Numbered from the stretch's first letter, positions 27,198-36,459 are shown. The stretch: 64,000 nucleotides of DNA from Thiomicrorhabdus arctica DSM 13458 (GCF_000381085.1 NZ_KB905899.1:1178001-1242000), one strand, 5' to 3'. Notes: generated by a model from the sequence alone, not told the origin. Program-made: numbers and translations.

Positions 27198-28046
27198 TTA
27201 ATTTAGCAAAATATTATCTAATAATCGGGTACGTCCTAAGGATGCGACCGCTAAAATAATAAATTTTGATTGGTTCGAAGTCGAATCTAATAAGGTTTGC
27301 GGATCACATATTTGTAGGTAATCGACGGCATCAAATCCCTCTAATAAAAGACGCTGAGTGGCGACTTTCGTTAAAGCTTTAAAATCTCGGTTGCCCGACC
27401 TTAAGGCTGCGGCAATATCTAATAATGCCGCATTTAATTTTGGCGCGACAGCGTGTTGTTCTGCACTCAGATATTGATTACGAGAGCTCAATGCTAAACC
27501 CTTTTCCGTTCTGGAAATAGGTGCCATCACAATAGAGACAGGGATTGCCAGCTCATCAACCATTGTCTGGATAACTCGTAGCTGCTGATAGTCTTTTTGA
27601 CCAAAGACGGCCAAGTCAGGTTGAACCATATTAAACAGCTTCATCACCACAGTAGAAACCCCATCAAAGTGACCTGGGCGGCGTTCACCCTCAAGTAAGC
27701 TTGTAAGACGATGTGGAACGGATACGACGGTTTGTAAAATTCCAAACGGATACATTTGCTCAACCGATGGAACAAAAATGGCATCGGTATTGATGGAACT
27801 TAATTGTTGCTGATCGGTTTGAAAGGTACGTGGATAACGGTCAAAATCTTCACCAGGACCGAACTGTGTAGGATTCACAAAAATGCTGACTACGACCTTA
27901 TCACACTGCGCTTGCAATAAAGATACTAAACTTAAATGCCCTGCATGCAGATTTCCCATCGTGGGTACAAGACCAACCTTGAGACCCTGCATTTTCCAGA
28001 TTGAAACTTGCTCTCTTAACTCAGAGGTACTTTCAAAAATATGCAT
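27198..28046 (-). CDS. panC: Pantothenate synthetase
   Basis: This 282-residue enzyme condenses pantoate with beta-alanine using ATP. It has GLVPTMGNLHAGHLSLV (the HIGH-like site), VVVSIFVNPTQFGPGEDFDRYPR, GERRPGHFDGVSTVVMKLFN, VFGQKDYQQL and LALSSRNQYLS. It follows panB with a 6-bp gap in the order pcnB-folK-panB-panC. The displaced panD supplies its beta-alanine. Confidence 0.96.
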   Translation of the reverse strand: MHIFESTSELREQVSIWKMQGLKVGLVPTMGNLHAGHLSLVSLLQAQCDKVVVSIFVNPTQFGPGEDFDRYPRTFQTDQQQLSSINTDAIFVPSVEQMYPFGILQTVVSVPHRLTSLLEGERRPGHFDGVSTVVMKLFNMVQPDLAVFGQKDYQQLRVIQTMVDELAIPVSIVMAPISRTEKGLALSSRNQYLSAEQHAVAPKLNAALLDIAAALRSGNRDFKALTKVATQRLLLEGFDAVDYLQICDPQTLLDSTSNQSKFIILAVASLGRTRLLDNILLN

Positions 28047-28052
28047 GTTAAA

Positions 28053-28844
28053 TCACCCAACTTCGTGACAAGGCGCAGGGAAATGCCCTGACTTAACGTC
28101 TGCAACATAACTTTGCAGAGCACTTTGTATTGAGTCTGACTGCGCCAAAAAGTTTTTAGAAAACTTTGGAGCCTTACCGACCGTCACCCCTAAAATATCA
28201 TGCAAAACTAACACCTGCCCGCTGGTGCCAGAACCAGAACCGATACCGATAACCGGAATAGAAAGCTTATGAGTAATCTTTTTTGCCAACGATGAAGGCA
28301 CACACTCTAATACCAACATTTCAGCGCCTGCGGCTTGTAAGGCTAAAGCATCTGCCAATAGAACTGCCGCGGAAGCTTCATCACGTCCTTGCACCTTGTA
28401 TCCATGCTTCTCCACAGATTGAGGCAATAAGCCAAGATGGCCACACACAGGAATACCCAGCTGTGACAAAGCCGAAACCATCGGCAGGATACGTTGCCCA
28501 CCCTCCAGCTTGACCATATTTGCGCCCCCTTCTTTCATCAGGCGAGCAGCAGTCTCTAAGCCTTTATCAAGTGTGGAATCCGACATAAAAGGCATATCAG
28601 CAATACACCAGGCCTGGTCATTGCCTCTTTGCACCATTTTCGTGTGATAAACCATATCGTCTACAGTCACCCGTAATGTTGTCGTATGCCCCTGTACCAC
28701 CATACCTAATGAATCACCCACCAAAATCATATCGACTCCTGCCTGGCCAATCCAATAAGCATATGCGGCATCATAGGCGGTTAAACAGGTGATGATATCA
28801 CCGGCTTGTACCATTTTTTTTATTTGAGAGAGCGATTTACGCAT
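28053..28844 (-). CDS. panB: Ketopantoate hydroxymethyltransferase
   Basis: This 263-residue enzyme makes ketopantoate from 2-ketoisovalerate and methylene-tetrahydrofolate. It has [57 protein letters not shown] and [21 protein letters not shown]. The palindrome copy at 28607-28618 lies inside and is read as Gln-Ala-Trp. The length matches the family. Confidence 0.96.
   Translation of the reverse strand: MRKSLSQIKKMVQAGDIITCLTAYDAAYAYWIGQAGVDMILVGDSLGMVVQGHTTTLRVTVDDMVYHTKMVQRGNDQAWCIADMPFMSDSTLDKGLETAARLMKEGGANMVKLEGGQRILPMVSALSQLGIPVCGHLGLLPQSVEKHGYKVQGRDEASAAVLLADALALQAAGAEMLVLECVPSSLAKKITHKLSIPVIGIGSGSGTSGQVLVLHDILGVTVGKAPKFSKNFLAQSDSIQSALQSYVADVKSGHFPAPCHEVG
28607..28620. repeat. Dispersed palindrome, copy 3 (inside panB)
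   Basis: ACCAGGCCTGGTCA. On the minus strand panB reads it as Asp-Gln-Ala-Trp, within [12 protein letters not shown]. Confidence 0.85.
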
Positions 28845-28917
28845 GGAAAACTACCTAATAAAGAGCTGATAATAAGCTGTAGGGATAAAAATTGCTGGGT
28901 GCATTGGCATCTTAGAG

Positions 28918-29397
28918 CTAATCTAAGGGCTTAAGGTAAGATGTTTCTAAGTTTGAAATCAACGTTTCAACACAACCTAAACCAGGAATAGTCTGGCCGG
29001 GTGATATTTCAGCCAAAGGAATCAAGACAAAATCTCGCAAAGCGATCTCGGCATGCGGAATGGTTAAATCGGCTGTTCTAATAATCTCATCGGCATACAA
29101 AAGAATATCTAAATCAATCAAGCGTTCACCCCAATGGCGTTTTTTTATTCGCCCCTGCTCAATTTCTATTTTTTGTAAAGCAGACAGCAGCGCTTGAGGT
29201 GATAATTGAGTTTCAACATGACAAACGGCATTAATAAAATCCGGTTGATCATTAGGCCCTAAGGGTTTTGAGCCATAAAACTGAGAACAACCCACTAAGG
29301 TTGTGTCTGGCAAGGCTTCTATCTGAGCGACTGCACTTTGTAATTGGAAAAATGGATTTTCAAGATTACTTCCCAAACCGAGGTAGACACTGGCCAT
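28918..29397 (-). CDS. folK: HPPK: 6-hydroxymethyl-dihydropterin pyrophosphokinase
   Basis: This 159-residue folate-pathway kinase transfers pyrophosphate from ATP to the pterin. It has VYLGLGSNLENP, YGSKPLGPNDQPDFINAV, and the signature GRIKKRHWGERLIDLDILLY with the metal-binding Asp pair, then IPHAEIALRDFVLIPLAEI. It sits between pcnB (18 bp upstream) and panB (73 bp downstream), as in E. coli. Confidence 0.95.
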   Translation of the reverse strand: MASVYLGLGSNLENPFFQLQSAVAQIEALPDTTLVGCSQFYGSKPLGPNDQPDFINAVCHVETQLSPQALLSALQKIEIEQGRIKKRHWGERLIDLDILLYADEIIRTADLTIPHAEIALRDFVLIPLAEISPGQTIPGLGCVETLISNLETSYLKPLD

Positions 29398-29415
29398 GTT
29401 AAGTCCGTTTGCTTA

Positions 29416-30858
29416 TTATTCATTTGTTTGAGAACGATTCGTCTGGCTACGTTTGCGGTAGAAGTTACGATTCTTGCGAGGTTTTTTTGAACGTTCAGGC
29501 CTTTCAACGGCATTCGCAAAAGCAACCTGCTCCACTGCGTCTTTCTCTTGATACAACGTCCACCAATCAAAAACTTCTTGCAACTCAGTTTCGCCTGCTG
29601 CAACACGAATTCCCATAAAATCATACGCGGCTCTAAAACGTGGATGCTCTCTTAATTTCTGCGCACGATCACCTTGACGATTTGGCAAGCGATATTGATA
29701 ACTCCAAATCTCTCTAATTTGCGCCGTAAAACGTTTTGGTATAGCTGTACATTTAATCTGTTGTTCAATAACATCATTCGCAGCCGCGAACAGTGCATCT
29801 TGGTGATGCATACCGGAGTCTAAATGTTCGTTCTTACGTTGTAACATCGGCTCCCAAAGAAGGGCTGCAAACAAGAATGATGGGTTCACCGTTTTACCTT
29901 GACGAATACGACTATCCGTACTCTTAAGGGCTTCGATAACTAACATTCTGGGAAAGCCATCTTGCTCTTCACTTAATATTTGATCCGTCAATGGAAACAG
30001 ATGCTCAAACATATGATAATGGCGAAGCTTTTCAAAAACCTGAACCGCAACACCACTATGGAAGAGTTTTAGGACCTCTTCAAACATTCTGGCATGTGAG
30101 ACATCTCGTAACAATGATGCCATTTTAACCATCGGTGCTTCAGTATACTTTTCAATTTTAAAACCCAGTTTCGCGGCAAAACGAACCGCTCGAATCATTC
30201 TGACAGGATCTTCGCGATAACGGGTTTCAGGATCGCCAATTAAACGCATCTGTCCGGCATCAATATCATCCAAACCACCGGTATAATCAACAATCGTAAA
30301 ATCTTTAATATTATAGTAGAGTGCATTGACGGTAAAATCTCGGCGCCAAGCATCTTCTTCCATCGTGCCATAAACATTATCACGCACTAAACGTCCTGCG
30401 TCGTCCACTTCACGAGCGGCTCCGGAAAACTTTCCATTACGTCCAAATCTGTCCTTTCGTTCAGTACTGCCCTGGCCTTCGCCTTGTCCACGGAACGTTG
30501 CAACTTCAATCACCAATCGTCCAAAACGGACATGTGCCAATCTAAAGCGACGACCAATTAACTGACAACGTTGTTTAAAAACCTGCTTAACTTCATCTGG
30601 CTCCGCGTCCGTCACAATATCGAAATCTTTTGGTTCAAGGCCGAGCAATAGATCGCGAACACAACCACCGACCAAATGTGCATCATGGCCAGAACGTTTA
30701 AAACCATATAAAACATCCAAGGCGGCTTTGTCTAAATCGCTTCTTGAAATATTGTGTTCATCACGGGTTAATATTAATGGCTCATCACCATAAACAGGTA
30801 CGGTAGGCTTTTTAGGAGGGATGAAATAAGAGGTGATTTTACGAATAATTCGTCGCAT
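29416..30858 (-). CDS. pcnB: Poly(A) polymerase I
   Basis: This 480-residue nucleotidyltransferase adds 3' poly(A) tails that promote RNA decay. The catalytic head is HLVGGCVRDLLLGLEPKDFD with the GG and DxD positions. It is followed by RRDFTVNALYYN, the RNA-binding RYREDPVRMIRAVRFAAKLG, and a basic C-terminal tail (KKPRKNRNFYRKRSQ). It is longer than tRNA CCA transferases, and the basic tail and folK neighbour favour pcnB. Confidence 0.93.
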   Translation of the reverse strand: MRRIIRKITSYFIPPKKPTVPVYGDEPLILTRDEHNISRSDLDKAALDVLYGFKRSGHDAHLVGGCVRDLLLGLEPKDFDIVTDAEPDEVKQVFKQRCQLIGRRFRLAHVRFGRLVIEVATFRGQGEGQGSTERKDRFGRNGKFSGAAREVDDAGRLVRDNVYGTMEEDAWRRDFTVNALYYNIKDFTIVDYTGGLDDIDAGQMRLIGDPETRYREDPVRMIRAVRFAAKLGFKIEKYTEAPMVKMASLLRDVSHARMFEEVLKLFHSGVAVQVFEKLRHYHMFEHLFPLTDQILSEEQDGFPRMLVIEALKSTDSRIRQGKTVNPSFLFAALLWEPMLQRKNEHLDSGMHHQDALFAAANDVIEQQIKCTAIPKRFTAQIREIWSYQYRLPNRQGDRAQKLREHPRFRAAYDFMGIRVAAGETELQEVFDWWTLYQEKDAVEQVAFANAVERPERSKKPRKNRNFYRKRSQTNRSQTNE

Positions 30859-31103
30859 AGAGTATGTTCAGTTTTTTTATCATGAATTAACCTACCATTT
30901 TAGCGATTTTTGCTCAGAGTTCAACGCATTACCCAAGTTTTACACCGATTGTTGGTTACTCACAACAATAAGACTCAAAGAGTAGCCTGATTACTTCACA
31001 AAACGTAGTTGAGTTTCGTTAAAATGAAAATCGTAGGATGCACTCAAACAATCCATCCCAACATGAAAAACCTAATACCCTCTTTTATTCATTAGACAGG
31101 TTA

Positions 31104-31565
31104 ATGATTTTGTCTCAAAATACTCAGTTTAAACATCCGTTACTCTCGTATACCTTGGTAACCCTACAATTCTCTTTAATGGCAGGGTTAATATGGGTGC
31201 TGCCATGGAACATTGCTTGGCAAGCTCTGCCACTTCAACTGTTGGCCATTGCTATAGGACTTTGGGCTCTGAAAACCATGCATATTGGCAATTTTAACAT
31301 TGTGCCTGACCCTCAACAGCGGATGAAACTTGTAACAACAGGTCCTTATCAATATGTCCGCCATCCAATGTATTTATCGATCCTATTGCTTTTCTTTCCA
31401 TGGGTTTTGCTTCACGCAAGTATTATTAGCCTATTTGCTTTAGGATCACTGATATTAACCCTGCTGTTCAAGCTGCATTATGAGGAACGTTTATTAGTCG
31501 AATGTTTAGCAGACTATTCACTTTATCAAAACAAAACCAAAAAACTCATTCCATTTATCTACTAA
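31104..31565 (+). CDS. Isoprenylcysteine methyltransferase-family membrane protein
   Basis: I prefer the ATG at 31104 (behind ACAGGTTA), giving about 153 residues. An in-frame ATG at 31038 would add 22 polar residues. Four hydrophobic helices are visible (LVTLQFSLMAGLIWVLPW; LLAIAIGLWAL; LSILLLFFPWVLL; IISLFALGSLILTLLF). The motif LVTTGPYQYVRHPMYLS and the acidic YEERLL near the end match the ICMT/PEMT-like integral membrane methyltransferases. The substrate is unknown. Confidence 0.7.
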   Translation: MILSQNTQFKHPLLSYTLVTLQFSLMAGLIWVLPWNIAWQALPLQLLAIAIGLWALKTMHIGNFNIVPDPQQRMKLVTTGPYQYVRHPMYLSILLLFFPWVLLHASIISLFALGSLILTLLFKLHYEERLLVECLADYSLYQNKTKKLIPFIY

Positions 31566-31686
31566 CCCCTCTGAATGGTTTAGGCCAACTTATTTTCATC
31601 TCTCGCTTAAAACGCTTCTCTCTAGTTATTCCTAGCAGAAAGTGCGAAAATAGCGACCATCTTAAATACATCTAAAAGAATTCAAT

Positions 31687-32697
31687 ATGAGTAAATTAAA
31701 ACCTACGTTATTCAGTGGCATCCAACCATCTGGCGACCTTATGCTGGGCAACTACATCGGTTCAATCAAAAACTGGGTGACTATGCAGGATGACTACAAC
31801 TGCCTTTTCTCTTTGGTTAATATGCACGCCATCACGGTTGAGCAAGATCCAAAGGAGTTAATGAAACGTAGTCTAGATTTTGTCGCACTTTATTTAGCCG
31901 CAGGTATTGACCCAAATAAGAGCACTGTTTTCATTCAATCGCATGTGCCTGAGCATTCAGAACTGGCGTGGATCTTAAATTGTTCAACCTATATGGGTGA
32001 ACTGAACCGCATGACCCAGTTTAAAGACAAGTCTCAAAAGCATTCGCAAAACATCAATGTGGGCTTGTATGACTACCCGGTACTCATGGCAGCAGACATT
32101 CTGCTTTATCAGACCGAGATGGTGCCAGTTGGCGCAGATCAAAAACAACATTTAGAGCTGACTCGTGATTTAGCGACCCGTTATAACAACCGTTTTGAAA
32201 AAGAACTCTTTAAAATTCCAGAGCCATTTATTGCACCTGCCACTTCGGGCGGTCGCATTATGAGCTTACAGGACCCTCTTTCTAAGATGTCCAAATCCGA
32301 TGAAAATAAAGGCAACTTTATCGGCTTATTAGATGATCCAAAAACCATTCTAAAAAAATTCAAGAAGGCGACCACTGATTCAGGGTCTGAGATTCATTAC
32401 GATCTAGAAAATAAACCAGGCGTATCTAACTTATTGACGATTTATTCGGTGATCAGCGGTTTACCGATTGATGAAGTCGTTAAACACTTTGAAGGCAAGA
32501 TGTATGGTCACCTTAAGGTTGAGCTAGGTGAACTGGTGGTGGATTACCTATCACCGATGCAAACGCGCTATTATGAAATTCGTCAGGATGAAACTGCGCT
32601 AAAAGCCATTCTAAAACAAGGTGCCGAGACCGCACGTCAACAAGCTCAGAAAACCTTAAAATCAGTCCATGAAAGCATTGGATTCGTACTACCATAG
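31687..32697 (+). CDS. trpS: Tryptophanyl-tRNA synthetase
   Basis: This 336-residue class I synthetase has the HIGH-like [66 protein letters not shown], and the KMSKS loop [10 protein letters not shown]. The length is standard. It is monocistronic; a 9-bp hairpin (32737-32757) lies at its 3' side. Confidence 0.97.
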   Translation: MSKLKPTLFSGIQPSGDLMLGNYIGSIKNWVTMQDDYNCLFSLVNMHAITVEQDPKELMKRSLDFVALYLAAGIDPNKSTVFIQSHVPEHSELAWILNCSTYMGELNRMTQFKDKSQKHSQNINVGLYDYPVLMAADILLYQTEMVPVGADQKQHLELTRDLATRYNNRFEKELFKIPEPFIAPATSGGRIMSLQDPLSKMSKSDENKGNFIGLLDDPKTILKKFKKATTDSGSEIHYDLENKPGVSNLLTIYSVISGLPIDEVVKHFEGKMYGHLKVELGELVVDYLSPMQTRYYEIRQDETALKAILKQGAETARQQAQKTLKSVHESIGFVLP

Positions 32698-32736
32698 TCG
32701 ATTAACCTGCCTGCTTTGAACTTAGTTAGCCACTGC

Positions 32737-32757
32737 CTTGAGGATTAAATCCTCAAG
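32737..32757. terminator. Hairpin between trpS and the GGDEF gene
   Basis: CTTGAGGAT, loop TAA, ATCCTCAAG. It is a perfect 9-bp stem that overlaps the last codons of the convergent GGDEF frame. No T-run is visible, so it is a weak terminator candidate. Confidence 0.5.
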
Positions 32758-33976
32758 CGACAATGACTCTATTACGTCCTTCTCTTTTTGCCTGATAGAG
32801 TGCGTCATCCGCACGCTTCAATAATCCATCCATTAAATCCTTCTCATGTGCTTGCGTCAAACCCAAACTCACCGTGACTTTATTTTGTCCTTCATACTCC
32901 ATACTTGCGATGGCCTGACGTATATTTTCGGCCACTTGCAAAACCGACTCGAGACCATCAGGACAGATAACCAAAAACTCTTCTCCTCCCCAACGTCCCA
33001 CAGCACAACCTTCTGGCACGACTTCATTAATTTTAGTGGCAACCGATTTAAGAACACTGTCTCCTACAGCGTGACCATGCTCATCATTAATTATTTTGAA
33101 GAAATCTATATCAATAAACACCACCGAAAAAACTTCTTGGGTATGTTGGAGGCGTAACAATTGAGAAGTCAGCACCTCGCTGATACCTAAACGGTTAAAT
33201 ACTCCCGTTAAACCATCCTCGCGAGAAACCTGCTTAAGATATTTATTCTTTTCAAGCAATTTTTCTTGTGTCAATTTTAGAGCAGCTGTTCTCACATTAA
33301 CACGGCCCTCCAAATCTTGATTAGAGGACTCTAACTCATTGGCCAAAATCTGAATTCGTCGTCCAACAAATACTGCAACACCAATACTCACTAGAATTAC
33401 AACTACTGAGATGGTTGCAACGTTAAAGACCAAATCGCTCAATAACTTATCCTCCTGGTTGAGCTTATGCTTAAAGATAGCTTCTTGCGCATCCGCATAC
33501 CAAGTAACCTGCTTTTGAAATGCCCCTGACAAGGGAAACACTACCTTTTGCATAAGCTCTATCGCCACATCATTTTGTCCATCAACAAGCAATGTCAGCG
33601 CCTCCTCCGTGCCTGCCGAGACCTTCCTAGTAATCGCATTCAACCCCTCCAGCTAAGTGAAATCAGTTTCATTCATTATTGTTTCAAATTCAGCACGATT
33701 TTGATTATAGGTGCGTGCATAAAGATAGCTAAGCATAATAATCTCATCACGATCAAAAACATCTTCCGTGAGAATAGCTTGCTGAACATGCAACGTATAG
33801 CTACGGCCAGATAGTTGCATTTTTAGAATTGAATTCTGTTTTTTATACTGTTGACTCAGCGCAGAATTGAAGGTTTCAGAAGACTCTTTGGTCATTTCAA
33901 AAGTAGTATACGCAGCCAATGACACTAAAAGTATAATCAAGCTAAAACCGAGTAAAAGTTGGCGTTTTATATTCAT
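32753..33976 (-). pseudogene. Membrane GGDEF diguanylate cyclase, interrupted by an in-frame TAG
   Basis: The frame from 33976 encodes MNIKRQLLLGFSLIILLVSL and a periplasmic helical sensor, then meets TAG at 33655-33653 after 107 residues. The same frame continues without shift (LEGLNAITRKVSAG...) through a second membrane helix (ATISVVVILVSIGVAVF), a HAMP/coiled-coil linker and a GGDEF domain (DGLTGVFNRLGI, FIDIDFFKIINDEHGHAVGD, GRWGGEEF). Together it would be a 407-codon protein with a four-helix-bundle sensor. The I-site RxxD is absent (PEGC). It is a nonsense mutation, read-through, or sequencing error. The catalytic half alone could start at TTG 33643. Confidence 0.75.
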
Positions 33977-34057
33977 AGTGTGGTGTGACTTCTACCAGAA
34001 ATAGAGAACAGTCATATTACCTACAAGTCATCAAAAATCAAACATAGTACCACTCGC

Positions 34058-34186
34058 TTATACCCTTTTATTTAACAAGGCCATTAAAGCAGGGATTAAA
34101 TCTTCATCGATAACTCTCCATCCATAATAATTGGCTATTGTGTACTGCCAGACTTCAACTCCTTTGCCCTCACATTCACATAACCT
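34058..34186 (-). pseudogene. Possible remnant reading frame, unrecognised
   Basis: A minus-strand frame of 42 codons reads EGKGVEVWQYTIANYYGWRV, then IDEDLIPALMALLNKRV and a TAA at 34060-34058. It has a protein-like composition but no start codon. A TAG at 34189-34187 separates it from another open stretch upstream (KFILTLIMLVSVMRSFKV). It may be the tail of a decayed gene. The rest of 33977-34300 shows nothing clear. Confidence 0.25.
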
Positions 34187-34312
34187 CTAGTCAATCATGG
34201 ATACCTTAAACGACCTCATCACACTGACTAGCATGATCAACGTCAGGATAAACTTACATACATCCAAGACCCCAAAAAATCACTCATAACGCTCTATATT
34301 TTAGGCAATAAA

Positions 34313-34345
34313 AAACCCCGCTTAATCAAAGATTAAACGGGGTTT
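34313..34345 (-). terminator. Terminator after tRNA-Arg copy A
   Basis: AAACCCCG...CGGGGTTT arms with a short AAA loop and one mismatch at 34321. Read on the minus strand the stem ends in GGGGTTTTTTATTG. Confidence 0.8.
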
Positions 34346-34351
34346 AGAATA

Positions 34352-34428
34352 TGGTGCGCCCGAAGGGAGTCGAACCCCTAACCGCTCGGTTCGTAGCCGA
34401 GTACTCTATCCAGTTGAGCTACGGGCGC
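34352..34428 (-). tRNA. tRNA-Arg (anticodon ACG), copy A
   Basis: On the minus strand the 77-nt sequence starts GCGCCCGTAGCTCAACTGGA and ends in encoded CCA. The acceptor stem is GCGCCCG/CGGGCGC. The anticodon arm CTCGG-CTACGAA-CCGAG places ACG (read as ICG) at 34-36. The T-arm is GGGGTTCGACTCCC. It is identical to copy B. Its -10 (TATAAT, 34445-34450) is kept, but the -35 is poor. Confidence 0.97.
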
Positions 34429-34536
34429 GTTATCGTGTGGCCGTATTATATAGTCTTTAAAGTAAGATTGTAGGCTAAATCTACAATTTAACTTAAATAC
34501 ATTTTTTCATTTTATTGCTTAACATCAAGCAATAAA

Positions 34537-34569
34537 AAACCCCGTTTAATCAAAGATTAAACGGGGTTT
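34537..34569 (-). terminator. Terminator after tRNA-Arg copy B
   Basis: Perfect 15-bp arms AAACCCCGTTTAATC and GATTAAACGGGGTTT with a 3-base loop, then a T-run on the minus strand. Confidence 0.88.
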
Positions 34570-34575
34570 AGAATA

Positions 34576-34652
34576 TGGTGCGCCCGAAGGGAGTCGAACC
34601 CCTAACCGCTCGGTTCGTAGCCGAGTACTCTATCCAGTTGAGCTACGGGCGC
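34576..34652 (-). tRNA. tRNA-Arg (anticodon ACG), copy B
   Basis: It is identical in the tRNA body to copy A, 224 bp away, with the same terminator and a homologous promoter segment. The encoded 3' CCA is at 34576-34578. tRNA-Ser followed by tRNA-Arg(ACG) copies resembles the E. coli serV-argV cluster downstream of recA-alaS. Confidence 0.97.
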
Positions 34653-34667
34653 ATTATAGTGTGGCGT

Positions 34668-34695
34668 ATTATATAGACCCTTAAAGGATTGTCAA
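34668..34695 (-). promoter_or_regulatory. Strong sigma-70 promoter of tRNA-Arg copy B
   Basis: TTGACA (34695-34690), 16-bp spacer, TATAAT (34673-34668) on the minus strand, 15 bases before the mature tRNA 5' end. Confidence 0.85.
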
Positions 34696-34725
34696 TAACA
34701 TTTAACACGGTAAAAATCTAACAAA

Positions 34726-34817
34726 TGGTGGAGACGGAGAGATTCGAACTCTCGATAGGATTTAAAGCCTATACTCCCTTAGCAGGGGAGCGCCTTCAGC
34801 CGCTCGGCCACGTCTCC
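34726..34817 (-). tRNA. tRNA-Ser (anticodon GCT)
   Basis: A 92-nt class II tRNA on the minus strand, beginning GGAGACGTGGCCGAGCGGCT and ending with encoded CCA. The anticodon arm CTCCC-CTGCTAA-GGGAG gives GCT. The long variable arm (TATAGGC...GCCTAT-like pairing) is typical of serine tRNAs. The T-arm is GAGAGTTCGAATCTCTC. Confidence 0.97.
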
Positions 34818-34830
34818 TAAGTTAGGCGCG

Positions 34831-34860
34831 TATAATACAAGTTAATTGCGAGGTTGTAAA
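34831..34860 (-). promoter_or_regulatory. Sigma-70 promoter of tRNA-Ser
   Basis: TTTACA (34860-34855), 17-bp spacer, TATTAT (34837-34832) on the minus strand. A GCGCGCC-like GC-rich discriminator follows, as expected for stringently controlled stable RNA. Confidence 0.8.
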
Positions 34861-35103
34861 CCGCCAGGACGGACTTTTTATCAAATAAAATGAATGTTTT
34901 GATAAACCCATCTACTTAACTGTATTTTCTCTCAAAAAACACGCTTTGCAGGCCCTTAACTGTAACACTCAGCAATCAACGTATAGACTTATGACAAACT
35001 TAGAGAGTCCTGCCTGTCTTATAACTTTGCTTCATTTTACAGTAGACTGTTAGCGAATGACTCACTTCTACCCACAGAAGAAACTTGCTTATTTTAAAGA
35101 CAA
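34861..35103. other. Gap between tRNA-Ser and lysC
   Basis: No gene found on either strand. csrA, which often lies here downstream of alaS/lysC in gammaproteobacteria, is absent. I looked for its conserved N-terminus in all minus-strand frames and saw none. Confidence 0.5.
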
Positions 35104-35130
35104 AAAAACCCGCGAAATAGCGGGCTTTTG
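35104..35130 (-). terminator. Rho-independent terminator of lysC
   Basis: AAACCCGC, loop GAAATA, GCGGGCTTTT. On the minus strand the stem ends in GCGGGTTTTTTTG, 35 bp after the lysC stop. Confidence 0.88.
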
Positions 35131-35165
35131 CAAGCTGAAACTCGGATGAATGGATTATGATAAAT

Positions 35166-36392
35166 TTACTTATCTAACTCAAATGCTTCATGTAACGACT
35201 GCACGGCGATCTCCAGGTAAGCCTCATCAATGACCACAGAGATTTTAATTTCTGTGGTACCAATCATCTGAATATTGATCTCATTATCTGCTAAGGTCTT
35301 GAACATCGTACTGGCAATGCCAGCATGAGATTTCATACCGACACCCACCATAGAAATTTTAACAATAGAGTCATCCATTGTGACCTCTCGTGCTCCTAAA
35401 TGGTTGGCCGTTTTTTGCAAAATCTCTAATGCAGATTCTGCATCAAGACGACTCATCGTGAAGGTAAAGTCTGTGGTACCGTCTCTTCCCTGGTTTTGAA
35501 TAATCATGTCGATTTCGATATTGGCATCGGCAATTGGTCCTAAAATTTGATACGCGACACCTGGTTTATCTGGTACACCTAAAATCATTAATTTAGCTTC
35601 ATCGCGACTAAATGCAATCCCTGAGATTAGCGGTTGTTCCATCTCGTTATCCTTAAAATTTTCTTCAGAGGTAATCAACGTTCCACCGCCATCTTTTAAT
35701 GAGGATAAAACACGTAACGGTACTTTGTATTTACTGGCAAATTCAACGGAACGAATCTGCAATACTTTGGCGCCTAAACTGGCCAACTCAAGCATTTCAT
35801 CATAGGTGATTTTATCAAGACGCTTCGCTTCAGGAACCACCCGTGGATCCGTTGTATAAACACCGTCCACATCTGTGTAAATCTGGCATTCATCGGCATT
35901 TAAAGCCGCGGCTATGGCTACTGCAGTCGTATCTGAGCCACCACGCCCTAAGGTCGTGATATCGCCGTCAATCGTCACGCCTTGAAAACCTGCGACTACC
36001 ACGACTTTGCCTAATGCCAATTGCTCAAGCATTTTTTGGCCGTCGATCTTCTCAATACGCGCTTTGGAATAAGCGTCATCGGTAATGATTGGTACTTGCC
36101 AACCTGTATAAGAGACTGCTGGACAATCCCTTTGCTGCAGCGCCATACTGAGTAAAGCGATCGTAACCTGCTCCCCGGTGGTTAACAGAACATCCATTTC
36201 ACGCTTACAGGGACGCGTTTGCATCTCTTTTGCCATCATTGTCAGACGATTCGTCTCACCACTCATTGCAGACAAAACCACCACGACCTGATGACCATCC
36301 TCAACAAACTGTGCAACCTTCTTGGCTACATTTTGGATACGCTCAACATTGCCAACTGAGGTTCCACCATACTTTTGAACTATTAATGCCAT
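35166..36392 (-). CDS. lysC: Aspartate kinase
   Basis: This 408-residue enzyme phosphorylates aspartate, the first step towards Lys, Thr, Met and diaminopimelate. It has VQKYGGTSVGNVERI, the FQGVTIDGDITTLGRGGSD loop, YTDVDGVYTTDPR, and two C-terminal ACT domains for feedback control (LGVPDKPGVAYQILGPIADA; IVKISMVGVGMKSHAG). The size and the ACT pair match the monofunctional Pseudomonas-type enzyme. It lies 67 bp downstream of alaS. Confidence 0.96.
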   Translation of the reverse strand: MALIVQKYGGTSVGNVERIQNVAKKVAQFVEDGHQVVVVLSAMSGETNRLTMMAKEMQTRPCKREMDVLLTTGEQVTIALLSMALQQRDCPAVSYTGWQVPIITDDAYSKARIEKIDGQKMLEQLALGKVVVVAGFQGVTIDGDITTLGRGGSDTTAVAIAAALNADECQIYTDVDGVYTTDPRVVPEAKRLDKITYDEMLELASLGAKVLQIRSVEFASKYKVPLRVLSSLKDGGGTLITSEENFKDNEMEQPLISGIAFSRDEAKLMILGVPDKPGVAYQILGPIADANIEIDMIIQNQGRDGTTDFTFTMSRLDAESALEILQKTANHLGAREVTMDDSIVKISMVGVGMKSHAGIASTMFKTLADNEINIQMIGTTEIKISVVIDEAYLEIAVQSLHEAFELDK

Positions 36393-36459
36393 ACGAGGTT
36401 TACTTTTCTTAAAATTAATTTACCGCCCGCCTTATGGTTATTCAATAAGACGATACGGA

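Noticed and set aside
29416-30858. pcnB as a tRNA CCA-adding enzyme
   Set aside because: Length, basic C-terminal tail and the folK neighbour fit poly(A) polymerase; tRNAs here already encode CCA.
32753-33643. GGDEF protein as an intact 296-residue gene
   Set aside because: Its TTG start lies in the middle of the sensor domain, and the same frame continues upstream past a single TAG to a proper membrane N-terminus.
34352-34652. tRNA-Arg genes as an attachment site of a genomic island
   Set aside because: Both tRNAs are whole, there is no integrase, and the repeat covers promoter and terminator as well, which fits tandem duplication.
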